Below, in pieces: positions 17,743 through 26,804 of a DNA stretch of 64,000 nt. The stretch's first letter is position 1. Each line of letters begins with the position of its first letter. The stretch covers positions 434,001 through 498,000 of the forward strand of contig CAJGZL010000001.1 of the NCBI GenBank assembly GCA_904846145.1, written 5' to 3'. The stretch is from Psychrobacter immobilis (GTDB lineage: Bacteria > Pseudomonadota > Gammaproteobacteria > Pseudomonadales > Moraxellaceae). A program made the translations under genes and the position numbers. Below the pieces are notes generated by a model. The model did no database searches and had not been told where the DNA came from. It was given only the letters and a program-made list of their open reading frames with translations.

Positions 17743-19269
17743 ATGTTATATCCGTATCCAAACAGCAATGACAGCAGTGTTCAATTTAAAGAAAAATACG
17801 ACAACTTTATCAATGGCGAGTGGACCGCGCCCGTCGATGGTGAGTACTTTGACAATACTAGCCCTATCGATGGCAAAGTTATCTGTCAAGTGGCACGGTC
17901 GAAAGAGGCGGATATCGAGCTTGCCCTTGATGCCGCTCACGCTGCTAAAGACGCTTGGGGCAAAACTAGCGTGACAGAGCGCTCTAATATTTTGCTCAAG
18001 ATCGCTGATAGTATGGAAGCCAATCTAGAAGCCATCGCTATTGCTGAGTGCTACGAGAACGGTAAGCCCGTACGCGAGACACTGGCCGCCGATATTCCCT
18101 TAGCTATTGATCATTTCCGTTATTTCGCTGGTGCCATTCGTGCGCAAGAAGGCACGCTGAGTCAAATCGATAACGATACCGTCGCCTATCACTTTCATGA
18201 ACCCCTTGGCGTCGTCGGTCAGATCATTCCTTGGAACTTTCCTATCTTAATGGCCGTATGGAAATTGGCCCCAGCGCTTGCTGCAGGTAACTGTATCGTC
18301 CTAAAGCCTGCTGAACAAACGCCTGCCTCTATTCTGTTTATGCTCGATATCATTGGTGCGGCGGATATCCTTCCTAAAGGGGTGCTTAACGTCGTCAATG
18401 GTTTCGGTGTTGAAGCCGGCAAACCGCTAGCCTCTAATCCACGCATCAACAAAGTAGCCTTTACAGGTGAGACCACCACAGGTCGTCTTATCATGCAGTA
18501 CGCCAGTGAAAACATCATCCCCGTCACCTTAGAGCTCGGTGGTAAGAGCCCGAACATCTTCTTCGCCGACGTTATGGATGAAGATGATGAGTTCTTAGAC
18601 AAAGCTATCGAAGGCCTCGTGATGTTTGCGCTTAACAGTGGCGAGATCTGTACTTGTCCATCTCGTGCCCTTGTGCATGAGAGCATCTATGACAAGTTCA
18701 TTGAGCGTTGTGTCGAACGTGTCAAAGCGATCAAAATGGGTAATCCACTGGATACCGATACTATGATTGGCGCACAAGCCAGCTCCGATCAGCTAGAGAA
18801 AATCCTATCTTACTTGGATATCGGTAAAAAAGAAGGCGCTAAAGTGTTAGTTGGTGGTGAACGTGCCAAACATGATGGTAGCATTGCAGAGGGCTACTAT
18901 GTACAGCCGACTATCTTTGAGGGCACGAATGATATGCGCGTGTTCCAAGAAGAGATCTTTGGACCTGTGCTCTCGGTCACAACCTTTAAAGACGATGATG
19001 AGGCGATGAGTATTGCCAATGATACGCTATACGGTTTAGGCGCAGGTGTTTGGACCCGCAGTGTACACAAGGCCTATCGCTTTGGACGGGGTATTCAAGC
19101 AGGTCGTGTCTGGACTAATTGTTATCACCTCTACCCTGCTCATTCTGCATTTGGAGGCTATAAGCAGTCTGGTATCGGGCGTGAGAATCATTTAATGATG
19201 CTCAATCATTATCAGCAAACTAAGAATATGCTGGTCTCTTATGATCCAAAAGCGATGGGCTTCTTTTAA
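17743..19269 (+). CDS. NAD-dependent aldehyde dehydrogenase (AcoD/ExaC type)
   Basis: Oxidises acetaldehyde or similar aldehydes to acids in the cytosol. The 508-residue length matches the AcoD/ExaC/AldB branch. The catalytic Glu is in '[14 protein letters not shown]' and the catalytic Cys in '[15 protein letters not shown]'; the ICTCPSR form is characteristic of this branch. The end '[20 protein letters not shown]' also fits. Ribosome site AAGGAG. It is followed by adhP and a DUF779 gene, so alcohol to aldehyde to acid oxidation is inferred. The order ALDH-ADH-DUF779 is a recurrent association. No AcoR-type activator gene lies adjacent. Confidence 0.9.
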   Translation: MLYPYPNSNDSSVQFKEKYDNFINGEWTAPVDGEYFDNTSPIDGKVICQVARSKEADIELALDAAHAAKDAWGKTSVTERSNILLKIADSMEANLEAIAIAECYENGKPVRETLAADIPLAIDHFRYFAGAIRAQEGTLSQIDNDTVAYHFHEPLGVVGQIIPWNFPILMAVWKLAPALAAGNCIVLKPAEQTPASILFMLDIIGAADILPKGVLNVVNGFGVEAGKPLASNPRINKVAFTGETTTGRLIMQYASENIIPVTLELGGKSPNIFFADVMDEDDEFLDKAIEGLVMFALNSGEICTCPSRALVHESIYDKFIERCVERVKAIKMGNPLDTDTMIGAQASSDQLEKILSYLDIGKKEGAKVLVGGERAKHDGSIAEGYYVQPTIFEGTNDMRVFQEEIFGPVLSVTTFKDDDEAMSIANDTLYGLGAGVWTRSVHKAYRFGRGIQAGRVWTNCYHLYPAHSAFGGYKQSGIGRENHLMMLNHYQQTKNMLVSYDPKAMGFF

Positions 19270-19365
19270 GCCTATCACAAAGGCGCTGTGCCATTAACTA
19301 GGCGCGGCGCGTTAATGATGTTTATAGAACATCTAATCCCAAGATCGTTACAAGGAGAAAGTAAC

Positions 19366-20394
19366 ATGGCTAATAAAATGAAAGCGGCTGTACTACATGA
19401 GTTTAATCAGCCCTTGCAGATAGAAGAAGTCGACATCCCAACCGCAGGCCCAGGCGAGATCGTCGTCAAAATGCAAGCCTCAGGCGTCTGTCACACTGAC
19501 TTACATGCCATCGAAGGTGATTGGCCTGTAAAACCTAGCCCGCCATTTATCCCAGGACATGAAGGGGTCGGACTAATAACAGAAGTTGGCGAAGGGGTTA
19601 CTCATGTCAAAGAAGGTGACCGCGTTGGGGTGCCTTGGCTATACTCTGCCTGTGGTCACTGTACCCACTGCCTAGGCGGCTGGGAGACCTTGTGTGAGCG
19701 TCAACAGAACGCAGGCTATTCAGTCAATGGCAGCTTCTCAGAGTATGTACTCGCCAATGCCAACTATGTCGGTATCATCCCTGAAGGTGTTGACTCTATT
19801 GAGATTGCACCCGTGCTGTGTGCAGGCGTTACCGTATACAAAGGTCTAAAAATGACCGAAGCTAAGGCTGGCGATTGGGTGGTCATCTCAGGTATTGGTG
19901 GACTCGGTCACATGGCCGTACAGTACGCCATTGCGATGGGACTCAATGTCGCAGCGGTCGATATCGATGATGAAAAACTTGAGTTTGCCAAAAAGCTTGG
20001 TGCAACTATTACGGTCAATGCCAAAAACACTGATCCTGGTGAGTATCTAAAAGAGGAGATCGGCGGCGCTCATGGTGTCCTTGTAACCGCAGTATCTGCT
20101 ATCGCCTTTGATCAAGCGCTAAGCATGGTGCGACGTGGTGGTACAGTGGTATTCAACGGCTTGCCAACAGGTGATTTCCCAGTCTCTATCTTTGATACGG
20201 TATTGAACGGTATTACCATCCGTGGCTCAATCGTCGGTACACGCCTCGACTTGCAAGAGTCATTAGATATGGCAGCCGCTGGCAAAGTCAAAGCCACCGT
20301 AACCGCTGAACCACTTGAGAACATCAATGATATCTTTGAGCGTATGCGTAAAGGACAAATCGAAGGACGCATCGTCATCGACTACGCTATGTAA
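19366..20394 (+). CDS. adhP: zinc-dependent alcohol dehydrogenase (AdhP type)
   Basis: NAD-dependent, zinc-containing medium-chain alcohol dehydrogenase of 342 residues. I start it at the ATG at 19366, which has AAGGAGAAAG upstream; the longer frame to 19288 has no such site. The catalytic zinc ligands lie in '[15 protein letters not shown]' and 'GHEGVG', and the structural zinc site is the Cys cluster '[15 protein letters not shown]'. The NAD motif is '[13 protein letters not shown]'. Close to the AdhP group that prefers ethanol and propanol. It lies 96 bases after the aldehyde dehydrogenase on the same strand and probably supplies its substrate. Confidence 0.92.
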   Translation: MANKMKAAVLHEFNQPLQIEEVDIPTAGPGEIVVKMQASGVCHTDLHAIEGDWPVKPSPPFIPGHEGVGLITEVGEGVTHVKEGDRVGVPWLYSACGHCTHCLGGWETLCERQQNAGYSVNGSFSEYVLANANYVGIIPEGVDSIEIAPVLCAGVTVYKGLKMTEAKAGDWVVISGIGGLGHMAVQYAIAMGLNVAAVDIDDEKLEFAKKLGATITVNAKNTDPGEYLKEEIGGAHGVLVTAVSAIAFDQALSMVRRGGTVVFNGLPTGDFPVSIFDTVLNGITIRGSIVGTRLDLQESLDMAAAGKVKATVTAEPLENINDIFERMRKGQIEGRIVIDYAM

Positions 20395-20460
20395 TCCATC
20401 GTTTGTTATTGAGGCATTGCTCCAAAGACGTCTCAGTAACGAGTTTGTTTAATAAACACT

Positions 20461-20522
20461 AGGTCGTATTATTTTCAGTAGCATGCTATAAATGGTGTCA
20501 CTGGATATGATACGACCTTTTT
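20461..20522 (+). terminator. long-loop hairpin after adhP
   Basis: AGGTCGTAT pairs with ATACGACCT across about 40 bases, followed by five T. The loop is long for a terminator, so efficiency is uncertain. Confidence 0.5.
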
Positions 20523-20571
20523 ATTTTTAGTAAAAATTCCATAAAAATCATTTTATGACAAGGAGATTATT

Positions 20572-20898
20572 ATGAAACTTGAAGCCACCCAAGCTGGTAT
20601 CGAATTAATCGAGCTATTAAAGTCTAAGCATGGCAAGCTGATGTTCCATCAATCAGGCGGCTGCTGTGATGGTAGCTCACCGATGTGTTATCCGCTCGGT
20701 GAATTCAAAGTTGGCGGGCAAGATGTCTTGATCGGTGAGCTGGCAGGGTGTCCGTTCTATATGGGCAAAGCGCAGCACAAGCTCTGGCAACATACGGATT
20801 TGACGATCGATGTGGTCGATGGGCGCGGCGCGAGCTTCTCACTTGAGATACCAGAGGGCAAACGCTTTATTGTGCGCTCTGATATCTGCGAGATTTAA
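20572..20898 (+). CDS. DUF779 family protein
   Basis: A 108-residue protein matching DUF779: 'LMFHQSGGCCDGSSPMCYP' near the start, 'GELAGCPFYMG' in the middle, and 'IDVVDGRGASFSLEIPEGKRF' style ending. The Cys pairs suggest metal binding, but no activity is established. The family is found almost always beside AcoD-type aldehyde dehydrogenases, as here. AAGGAG ribosome site. It may be separately expressed because a hairpin lies between it and adhP. Confidence 0.88.
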   Translation: MKLEATQAGIELIELLKSKHGKLMFHQSGGCCDGSSPMCYPLGEFKVGGQDVLIGELAGCPFYMGKAQHKLWQHTDLTIDVVDGRGASFSLEIPEGKRFIVRSDICEI

Positions 20899-20943
20899 GT
20901 CAAGTCATCAAAGCATTATCCGCGTTTTATCTTGCCGATTTTA

Positions 20944-21162
20944 TTAGGTACTCAAAATCCGCTTAGTCAGATTTTGTACAGGTTGACCGATGATTAAAAC
21001 GGCAAAGAAAGCAGCTGGTAACGCTATTTTCCAAGCATTAAAGAAATTTACAAAGAAGGTTTCTGACCATCCTAAGTTTATAAAGGTAATAAACATTGTC
21101 ATCATAAATGACAATAACACGGACATAATCGCTGTATTAACGATTCTAAATTTGATATTCAT
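20944..21162 (-). CDS. DUF2798 family small membrane protein
   Basis: A membrane protein of 72 residues with two hydrophobic helices (about residues 8-30 and 42-62) and the closing 'GQPVQNLTKRILS' of DUF2798. The ATG at 21162 has AGG upstream and gives the usual family length; the longer frame to 21225 adds a hydrophilic stretch not typical for the family. Function unknown. It is read convergently to the DUF779 gene. Confidence 0.8.
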   Translation of the reverse strand: MNIKFRIVNTAIMSVLLSFMMTMFITFINLGWSETFFVNFFNAWKIALPAAFFAVLIIGQPVQNLTKRILST

Positions 21163-21524
21163 AGTTAACCTACAAAGTGAGGTTCGTTGTATTTTATTAA
21201 TAGGCTTAAATGATAACCCTACCAAAACTTCATATTTATTATATATAAAAGTATAATGTATATGAAGTTGATAAAACTAAACATGACCATTGATTGTTCC
21301 AGACAACTTGGTTTCGTACTTAGTCCTAGATGGTCGTCACCACCCCTGATAGTAGTAGCGCCATAATGGCCGTACTCGTAATACGAAACTTACGATTAAC
21401 TTAATTCATAGGTAACTAAGTAATAGGTAACAATATTTTGCTTCATTAAGTATTTTAATGATATAAGTACATTTACAAATTATTCGCTAAATACAATAAG
21501 CATGGATGCTATAAGGAAGACAAA
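21163..21524. other. intergenic region before the GMC oxidoreductase gene
   Basis: A 362-base divergent gap, A/T-rich at both ends. It should hold promoters for DUF2798 and the GMC oxidoreductase. No clear operator, RNA gene or small CDS was found. Confidence 0.4.
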
Positions 21525-23198
21525 ATGGACTTTGATTATGTCATCGTTGGCGGTGGTTCAGCGGGCTGTGTCCTTGCCAGCCGCCTTACAGAAAACCCAG
21601 ATATCAGTGTTTGCCTATTAGAATATGGCGGCGATGGTAAGGATTTAGCCGTTCGTGTGCCCGCTGGGCTAATTCTGCTCGTCCCTGGCAAGCCAATTAA
21701 ATTAAATAACTGGTGCTTTCATACCCAGCCACAAGCTCATCTCAACGATCGACGTGGCTTTCAACCGCGTGGTCAGTGCCTAGGCGGCTCCTCTGCCATT
21801 AATGCTATGGTCTATACTCGCGGCAGTCCACTTGATTATGATCTCTGGGTCGACCAAGGCTGTACAGGTTGGGGCTTTGATGACGTGCTACCCTACTTTA
21901 TTAAGTCTGAAAACAATGTACGTGGCGGCAACGAGTTGCATGGCGATAGCGGCCCGTTAAACGTTAGTGATTTGCTCAGCCCTCGTGATATCTCCAAAGC
22001 TTTTGTAGAGGCTGGCATCGCTAACGGACTTGATCATAATGCGGACTTTAACGGTACTAAACAAGATGGCGTAGGCTTGTATCAAGTCACCCATTTTCAT
22101 GGTGAAAAACAAGGTCAGCGTTGCTCAGCTGCTGCGGCCTATTTGCATCCAGTAGAAGAGCGTCCAAACTTAACCATTATCACTCACGCACAAGCCAATA
22201 AAGTTATTTTTGATAACGACAACAATGATGATAACGGCTCTGATAATAAAAAAGCCACTGGCGTCATTTATGAAAGACATGGCGTTAAACAAACCGTTAT
22301 AGCCCGTCACGAAGTAATTCTTTGTGGCGGTGCGTTTGGCTCTCCTAAAGTCTTGATGCTCTCCGGCATTGGCCCTAAAGATCAGCTACAAGACTTAGAT
22401 ATTGAAGTCATCGTCGATGCGCCAGAGGTCGGTGAGAACTTGCAAGATCACTTAGATGTGGTGTTCGATTATGAGGTCAATACCACCGATGTATTCGGGG
22501 TTGGCGCCGTCGCTGGCTTTAACTTTTTTAAAGCTATGCGTCAATGGCGAAAGGATGGGACAGGTATATTATCGACAAATTATGCTGAGGGTGGCGCATT
22601 TTTTAGCGTAGGGAACGCGCCCAAAGAGTGGCCTAATACCCAGCTACACTTTGCTATTGCGCGCGTCATGAATCATGGTCGTGATCTAAAGCTCGGCTAT
22701 GCCGTCTCCGTTCACTCATGCTATCTACGTCCTGAGAGTCGCGGCAAGGTTAAGCTGGCATCAAATGATCCTGCAGCAGCTGTATTAATAGATCCAAATT
22801 ATCTGTCACATCCTAAAGACGTCGAGAACATGATCGCAGGCGCTGAACGTACTCGCGCTATCATGGCAGAGACGCCAATGGCGGATTACATCACTGAAGA
22901 CTATCCAGCTCCCTTTTTAGAAAAAGACGGTATGCTCGGCTTCATCCGCAATAGATCAGATACGATTTATCATCCTGTCGGCACTTGCCGTATGGGGCCT
23001 GATAAGCAATCGGTGGTTGATTTGGAGCTTAAGGTAAGAGGCGTAAAAGGGTTACGAGTGATCGACGCATCCATTATGCCAACGTTAATCAGCGCCAATA
23101 CTAACGCACCGACGATTATGATTGCTGAAAAGTTGGCGGATATTATCAAGGCTGAGTTTGCGAGCAATCAAGCTGTTGATCAAACAGAATTGGCTTAG
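21525..23198 (+). CDS. GMC family oxidoreductase (choline/alcohol dehydrogenase-like)
   Basis: FAD-dependent glucose-methanol-choline oxidoreductase of 557 residues. The N-terminal FAD motif is 'DYVIVGGGSAGCVLASRL' with the acidic strand end 'LLEYGG', and GMC signature 1 is 'GQCLGGSSAINAMVYTRG'. Signature 2 is 'GAFGSPKVLMLSGIGP'. The catalytic His is in 'IYHPVGTCRMG' and the second His/Asn is 'ISANTNAPTIMIAEK'. Candidate substrates are choline or medium-chain alcohols as for AlkJ. No betaine genes lie nearby, so I do not call it betA. Residues about 227-245 form a D/N-rich insertion. Confidence 0.88.
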   Translation: MDFDYVIVGGGSAGCVLASRLTENPDISVCLLEYGGDGKDLAVRVPAGLILLVPGKPIKLNNWCFHTQPQAHLNDRRGFQPRGQCLGGSSAINAMVYTRGSPLDYDLWVDQGCTGWGFDDVLPYFIKSENNVRGGNELHGDSGPLNVSDLLSPRDISKAFVEAGIANGLDHNADFNGTKQDGVGLYQVTHFHGEKQGQRCSAAAAYLHPVEERPNLTIITHAQANKVIFDNDNNDDNGSDNKKATGVIYERHGVKQTVIARHEVILCGGAFGSPKVLMLSGIGPKDQLQDLDIEVIVDAPEVGENLQDHLDVVFDYEVNTTDVFGVGAVAGFNFFKAMRQWRKDGTGILSTNYAEGGAFFSVGNAPKEWPNTQLHFAIARVMNHGRDLKLGYAVSVHSCYLRPESRGKVKLASNDPAAAVLIDPNYLSHPKDVENMIAGAERTRAIMAETPMADYITEDYPAPFLEKDGMLGFIRNRSDTIYHPVGTCRMGPDKQSVVDLELKVRGVKGLRVIDASIMPTLISANTNAPTIMIAEKLADIIKAEFASNQAVDQTELA

Positions 23199-23226
23199 TT
23201 CTTTTTAGTTAATTCAGCTCTAAAAT

Positions 23227-23262
23227 AAAAAAGGTTTGTCATAATATGGCAAGCCTCTTTTA
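23227..23262. terminator. bidirectional terminator between GMC and NERD genes
   Basis: Stem AAAAGGTTTGTC/GGCAAGCCTCTTTT with two G-T pairs and A/T runs, between convergent genes. Confidence 0.65.
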
Positions 23263-23264
23263 CT

Positions 23265-24287
23265 TCAAGATACGCTGTTCACAACGCCACGGCATTTGGG
23301 AAACTGGCTGCAACCGTAAAACGTTTGCCCTTGCCGTGCACCTTTTTTGGCGATACGTTGTATCATTTCGCTATGGCATTTAGGACAACTAGGCTCTGAC
23401 GTAATACTGGCTATGTCATCGACTTTTTTAGAGCTAGTAGATCTATCTATAGGAGAACTTGCTTTAGCAGGCTCACTGATTTTGATTTTAATCTCACTAC
23501 TCTCAGAATCTAAAACCTCAAACGGTGTCATAAAAACAGCATTTTTGCTGGTAAACGGCATCGACAATACATCGTCTTGCTTCACTTGGCCTGACCACTG
23601 CTCATACTGTTTCGCGGGCGCTTTTATTTTTACTTGTTTATCTGGTTCAGCAGGTTTTTGTTCTTGATTTAAAATCACTTTATTGTCAGGTTTGCTATCT
23701 GGCTTGTTAGCTTTAGGCGCATGCTTGTCTTTTAAGTAGGCTTTATGCGCACGATTCGTACGCCATGACTTAGTAAAGCGCTTAGTTTCTATTTGCTCAA
23801 CAATTGACGTGACTTCTTCAAGCGTTAATATCTCATCTTGCTTGCTCTTGATATAACTGACTATACCGCCTTTTAATACGTGTGCTGGTAGCTCATCGCG
23901 GGTCTTAAGCTCGCACTCGCCAATAAAGGCAATCATAGAATGAAAATAGTTTGTCTCTAATGCTAATAGCTCTGCTAGCGTCTTAATATGTAAATAATTT
24001 TGCCGTAATGGGTTTTGAAATTTATATTTACTGCCATTAGCAAAAGCTTGCGTCCACTGTTTTTGCTTCTCACTACCGTATATCCAGCCTTTATAGTTCT
24101 TGGTCTCAATGACAAAGATACCGTACTTTGAGACGATAACATGATCAATTTGGGTACTACCGCCATTCGCTAACGGCAGTGTGATATTATTTAAGCGATG
24201 ATAACTCTCTTTTTCAAGCTTGAGCCAAGTGGCAATATTGATGACACTCTCGCCTAAAAACCCCTTAAAACTGGACATCATGGACAT
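23265..24287 (-). CDS. NERD nuclease-related domain protein with C-terminal zinc ribbon
   Basis: A 340-residue protein with a NERD domain at residues about 8-130: 'GESVINIATWLKL', then 'GGSTQIDHVIVSKYGIFVIETKNYKGWIYG', which holds the restriction-endonuclease-like D...E-x-K core. A Lys/Pro-rich linker (about 195-290) leads to a topoisomerase-type zinc ribbon: CPKC, then 'YGCSQFPKCRG'. This architecture (nuclease fold plus DNA-binding zinc ribbon) is known, but its cellular substrate is not. It lies about 1.6 kb from an IS and near the defence island, though its composition resembles the core genome. Confidence 0.85.
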   Translation of the reverse strand: MSMMSSFKGFLGESVINIATWLKLEKESYHRLNNITLPLANGGSTQIDHVIVSKYGIFVIETKNYKGWIYGSEKQKQWTQAFANGSKYKFQNPLRQNYLHIKTLAELLALETNYFHSMIAFIGECELKTRDELPAHVLKGGIVSYIKSKQDEILTLEEVTSIVEQIETKRFTKSWRTNRAHKAYLKDKHAPKANKPDSKPDNKVILNQEQKPAEPDKQVKIKAPAKQYEQWSGQVKQDDVLSMPFTSKNAVFMTPFEVLDSESSEIKIKISEPAKASSPIDRSTSSKKVDDIASITSEPSCPKCHSEMIQRIAKKGARQGQTFYGCSQFPKCRGVVNSVS

Positions 24288-24459
24288 TGATTTTATCTCT
24301 GAGATATGTAGGTAATAAAACTTTAAATGTACAAGGTAAAACGATAAACGAGGTATGCTACCGAATCTTTATATGTGGCAAAATATAGCGGAACTTTGTC
24401 CCCTTGTGAACTACTTTTTAATTTATACTCATTTTAGAACTGCTTTTTGGATTATAACT

Positions 24460-25083
24460 ATGAATAGCTTTACCACTACTTTACTCAAAACCACCCTAAG
24501 CGCTAGTCTGCTACTGTCATTACCAATGCTGGCATCAGCTGCAACACCGCAAAAATGGCAACTAGATGTACCCAAAACTAACGTGGATTTTAAAGTAGCC
24601 TATCTCGGTAATGGCACCGTTGAAGGTCAGTTTCATAAGATGGATGGCTCTATCCATTATGATGTCAAAAACCCTACTAATACTAAGATCAATTTTACCG
24701 TGAATACTAACAGTATCGATGCAGGTGGCAATCTACGCAATGCCTTTTTGCGCCGTAAAGAGCTGCTCAACAGCGCACAGTATCCGACGATGACTTTTGT
24801 GTCTAAAAAGGTCAGTATGATTAATGCTAAAGAAGCCAACGTCACAGGTAATTTTACGGTACTAGGTCAAACCAAACCGCTCACAGTAAAGGTAAAGCTT
24901 AATAATGTCGAGACGGATCCTACCACGCGTCAGCCTATTATCAAATTTAAGGCAACGGGCACTATCAATAGATATACTTATGGGGTAACAGCCTTTCCAA
25001 GTATAGTGGGCACGATGATACCGCTGGAGATATCGGGAAATTTGGTTGCAGCTAATCAATTGAATAACCGGTTAACTGATTAA
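24460..25083 (+). CDS. YceI family periplasmic lipid-binding protein
   Basis: Secreted beta-barrel protein of 207 residues from the ATG at 24460, which gives a standard signal peptide (cleavage after ASA at about residue 27). The YceI features are 'WQLDVPKTNVDFKVAYLG', 'GSIHYDVKNPTNTKINFTV', 'RNAFLRRKELLNSAQYPTM' and 'VTGNFTVLGQTKPLTV'. Members bind isoprenoid-type lipids in the periplasm; the ligand here is unknown. The longer upstream frame to 24355 is not supported. Confidence 0.9.
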   Translation: MNSFTTTLLKTTLSASLLLSLPMLASAATPQKWQLDVPKTNVDFKVAYLGNGTVEGQFHKMDGSIHYDVKNPTNTKINFTVNTNSIDAGGNLRNAFLRRKELLNSAQYPTMTFVSKKVSMINAKEANVTGNFTVLGQTKPLTVKVKLNNVETDPTTRQPIIKFKATGTINRYTYGVTAFPSIVGTMIPLEISGNLVAANQLNNRLTD

Positions 25084-25084
25084 C

Positions 25085-25121
25085 AAAAAACCCAACTAAG
25101 AATTGTAATTTCTCAGTTGGG
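25085..25121 (-). terminator. terminator for the coiled-coil gene
   Basis: Stem CCCAACTAAGAA/TTCTCAGTTGGG with one mismatch. The run of six T lies on the minus strand. Confidence 0.65.
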
Positions 25122-25217
25122 CAAATCAATATGTTTTAAGACTTTCTTTATAAAAGCAATCAACTATCTAAAAAAGCATGGGCCAAAGACTATCAAAACA
25201 ATAGCTCTTTGATGTTC

Positions 25218-25538
25218 TTAGTACTGCCACGGTTGATCTTGTGCGATACCAGCGATATCTACTTTATTTCTTCTTTTTTGAATCTTAGTATCCATTTTTT
25301 CTTGCTTTTTTAGCGCTTTTTGGTTGATATCATCAACCATACCCTGAATCTTCTTATCTACTTTATCTTGCTCTTTTTGACGCTGCTTATCTACTTTATC
25401 TAACTCTTTTTGACGCACCTTGTCTATTTTACCCTGCTCTTTTTGACGCTTCATATTCAGTTTGCTTAGCTTTTTTTGCACCTTTTTACTCACAGTAATA
25501 TCATCTTTTGCTTTGTTATCAACTGATTCATTTGACAT
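25218..25538 (-). CDS. highly charged coiled-coil protein with 11-residue repeats
   Basis: A 106-residue protein rich in K, Q, E and D. It contains three consecutive 11-residue repeats of the form RQKExxKxDKx (about residues 31-63), followed by degenerate copies. The hydrophobic residues V, I and L recur in a hendecad pattern, which predicts a long right-handed coiled coil. There is no signal peptide and no membrane segment. The function is unknown; LEA-like stress protection or a DNA/RNA-binding role is speculation. It has an excellent ribosome site (AAGGAGAGC) and is flanked upstream by the IS. Confidence 0.75.
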   Translation of the reverse strand: MSNESVDNKAKDDITVSKKVQKKLSKLNMKRQKEQGKIDKVRQKELDKVDKQRQKEQDKVDKKIQGMVDDINQKALKKQEKMDTKIQKRRNKVDIAGIAQDQPWQY

Positions 25539-25863
25539 AACAGCTCTCCTTAATTGGGTTTATAGGATATTTAGATATTTGATGTTAAGTCAATATTCCT
25601 AGCTAAGCAATGTACTAGTACAAAAGCCGTACACATTTTAAAGTGCCTGTAAAAATGTTGTGTGAGATTTATTAAATGATTCATGCTATCGTCAAATGTA
25701 GCCGATTCCCTGCTCTACTGTCTTTAGACTCTCTCATATTTTACACTAGCAAACTGGCATTGGTTTAGCTAAGATTAAGACAGACTAAAACCTACTTTGG
25801 TCTTAAACTAGAAAGTGTCATTTTCAAAAAACGGGCAGGTATGAAGTGAAAGACAATTATAAT
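25539..25863. other. intergenic region carrying the severed 5' end of the DUF4424 gene
   Basis: A 325-base gap. The last 18 bases before the IS (25846-25863) read GTG AAA GAC AAT TAT AAT in the same frame as the DUF4424 gene on the other side of the IS, with AGG about seven bases upstream. The rest holds the promoter region of the coiled-coil gene. Confidence 0.6.
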
Positions 25864-25879
25864 AGACCTCTTGCAAAAG

Positions 25880-26239
25880 TCATAGTCTAAGCTCGGAATT
25901 AATGATACCAGCAAACAGCTTCATTCTAAGATCATAGCGCTGACGACGGTTGCGATATTTATGAGCCACGATTTTAAACAACTTGATTAAGCCTATTTTG
26001 TGCTCAACCACAATACGGAACTTTGCCAGATAGTGATTGGCCTGTTTGCATATCTCCAATAACTGACCACCACGAGGTTTCTTAAATGGTGTGAAAGTTT
26101 GGTTATGTAGATTTGCTATACCCTGATAACCACTGTCTGCTAGATAGTTAGTATTCTCAGGTAACCAATCAGGACAAGTATCTTTATACAGCTTAAAATC
26201 GTGGATTGACCCTTTACAGGTTTGCACATCAAGTATCAA
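25880..26239 (-). CDS. IS5-family transposase, C-terminal part (OrfB)
   Basis: This 119-residue frame carries the second and third catalytic residues of the DDE transposase: Asp in 'YLADSGYQGI' and Glu in 'RIVVEHKIGLIKLFKI'. The preceding part of the frame (KKNQRDYYSGKKKQHT, then 'LKAQVIVHW') lies upstream of the TTG used as the formal start, so the real product is the OrfA-OrfB fusion made by a -1 frameshift at 26316-26323. Confidence 0.85.
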   Translation of the reverse strand: MILDVQTCKGSIHDFKLYKDTCPDWLPENTNYLADSGYQGIANLHNQTFTPFKKPRGGQLLEICKQANHYLAKFRIVVEHKIGLIKLFKIVAHKYRNRRQRYDLRMKLFAGIINSELRL

Positions 26240-26271
26240 CCCTGTTTGCCAATGGACGATAACCTGCGCTT

Positions 26272-26736
26272 TTAAGGTGTGTTGTTTTTTCTTACCGCTA
26301 TAGTAGTCTCTTTGGTTTTTTTTGGACGCTCAATTGGGGTTTCGGTGGCATCGACAATGACGACTGACCAATTGGTATCCTCATCGACACGACTAGGCAA
26401 CTTTTTAGGCAATTCAAACTTGCCAGAGTCAATCAGGATGTCTTCTACTTTACGAATGATACGGCTAGCAGAAGACTCATGAATACCAAAGTCCATACTG
26501 ATATGATAAAGCGTGCGGTATTCACGCCAATAAGTCAGGGCGAGTAGTATCTGCTCCTTAAGACTGAGCACACTTGGTCTGCCTGATTTGGTCTTAGATG
26601 CTTCATGCTCTTGCATGGCATCAAGCATGTCATAAAAGGTGGCTTTATGAATGCCAGTGTAGCGTTTAAAACCAGCGTCACTTTGTTTGAGTAGCTTATC
26701 TATGTTTGGCATATCTATTAAGTAAGTAGAGTTCAA
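26272..26736 (-). CDS. IS5-family transposase, N-terminal part (OrfA)
   Basis: A 154-residue frame with a helix-turn-helix transposase domain ('LSLKEQILLALTYWREY', 'FGIHESSASRIIRKVE') and the first catalytic Asp in 'VVIVDATETPIERPKK'. After PKKTK the frame runs into 12 unrelated residues and a stop. A -1 shift on the A-run restores the conserved continuation of the IS5 transposase. Confidence 0.88.
   Translation of the reverse strand: MNSTYLIDMPNIDKLLKQSDAGFKRYTGIHKATFYDMLDAMQEHEASKTKSGRPSVLSLKEQILLALTYWREYRTLYHISMDFGIHESSASRIIRKVEDILIDSGKFELPKKLPSRVDEDTNWSVVIVDATETPIERPKKTKETTIAVRKNNTP
26316..26323 (-). other. A8 frameshift site of the transposase
   Basis: Eight A in frame as A AAA AAA (codons CCA AAA AAA ACC). 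A -1 slip gives the conserved RPKKNQRDYYSG sequence. Confidence 0.75.
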
Positions 26737-26804
26737 TAATATATGTTGTGTCTTACAACTACTTTTGCAAGAGGTCTAATAATATATCTAAAAGCTATTT
26801 TGTA

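Larger units (their letters stand above)
25864..26777 (-). mobile_element. IS5-family insertion sequence (IS427/IS1031-like), about 914 bp
   Basis: Terminal inverted repeats of 17 bp match perfectly (AGACCTCTTGCAAAAGT at 25864, its reverse complement ending at 26777). AAT flanks both ends at 25861-25863 and 26778-26780; because of the A/T-rich site a 2-bp TA duplication reading is also possible. It carries two overlapping-frame transposase ORFs on the minus strand, joined by a -1 shift at A8. The element looks intact: all three DDE residues are present. It was inserted into the start of the DUF4424 gene. Confidence 0.9.

Noticed and set aside
18219..18686. 155-codon antisense frame inside the aldehyde dehydrogenase gene
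   Set aside because: Shadow of a well-supported enzyme gene; no domain or ribosome site.
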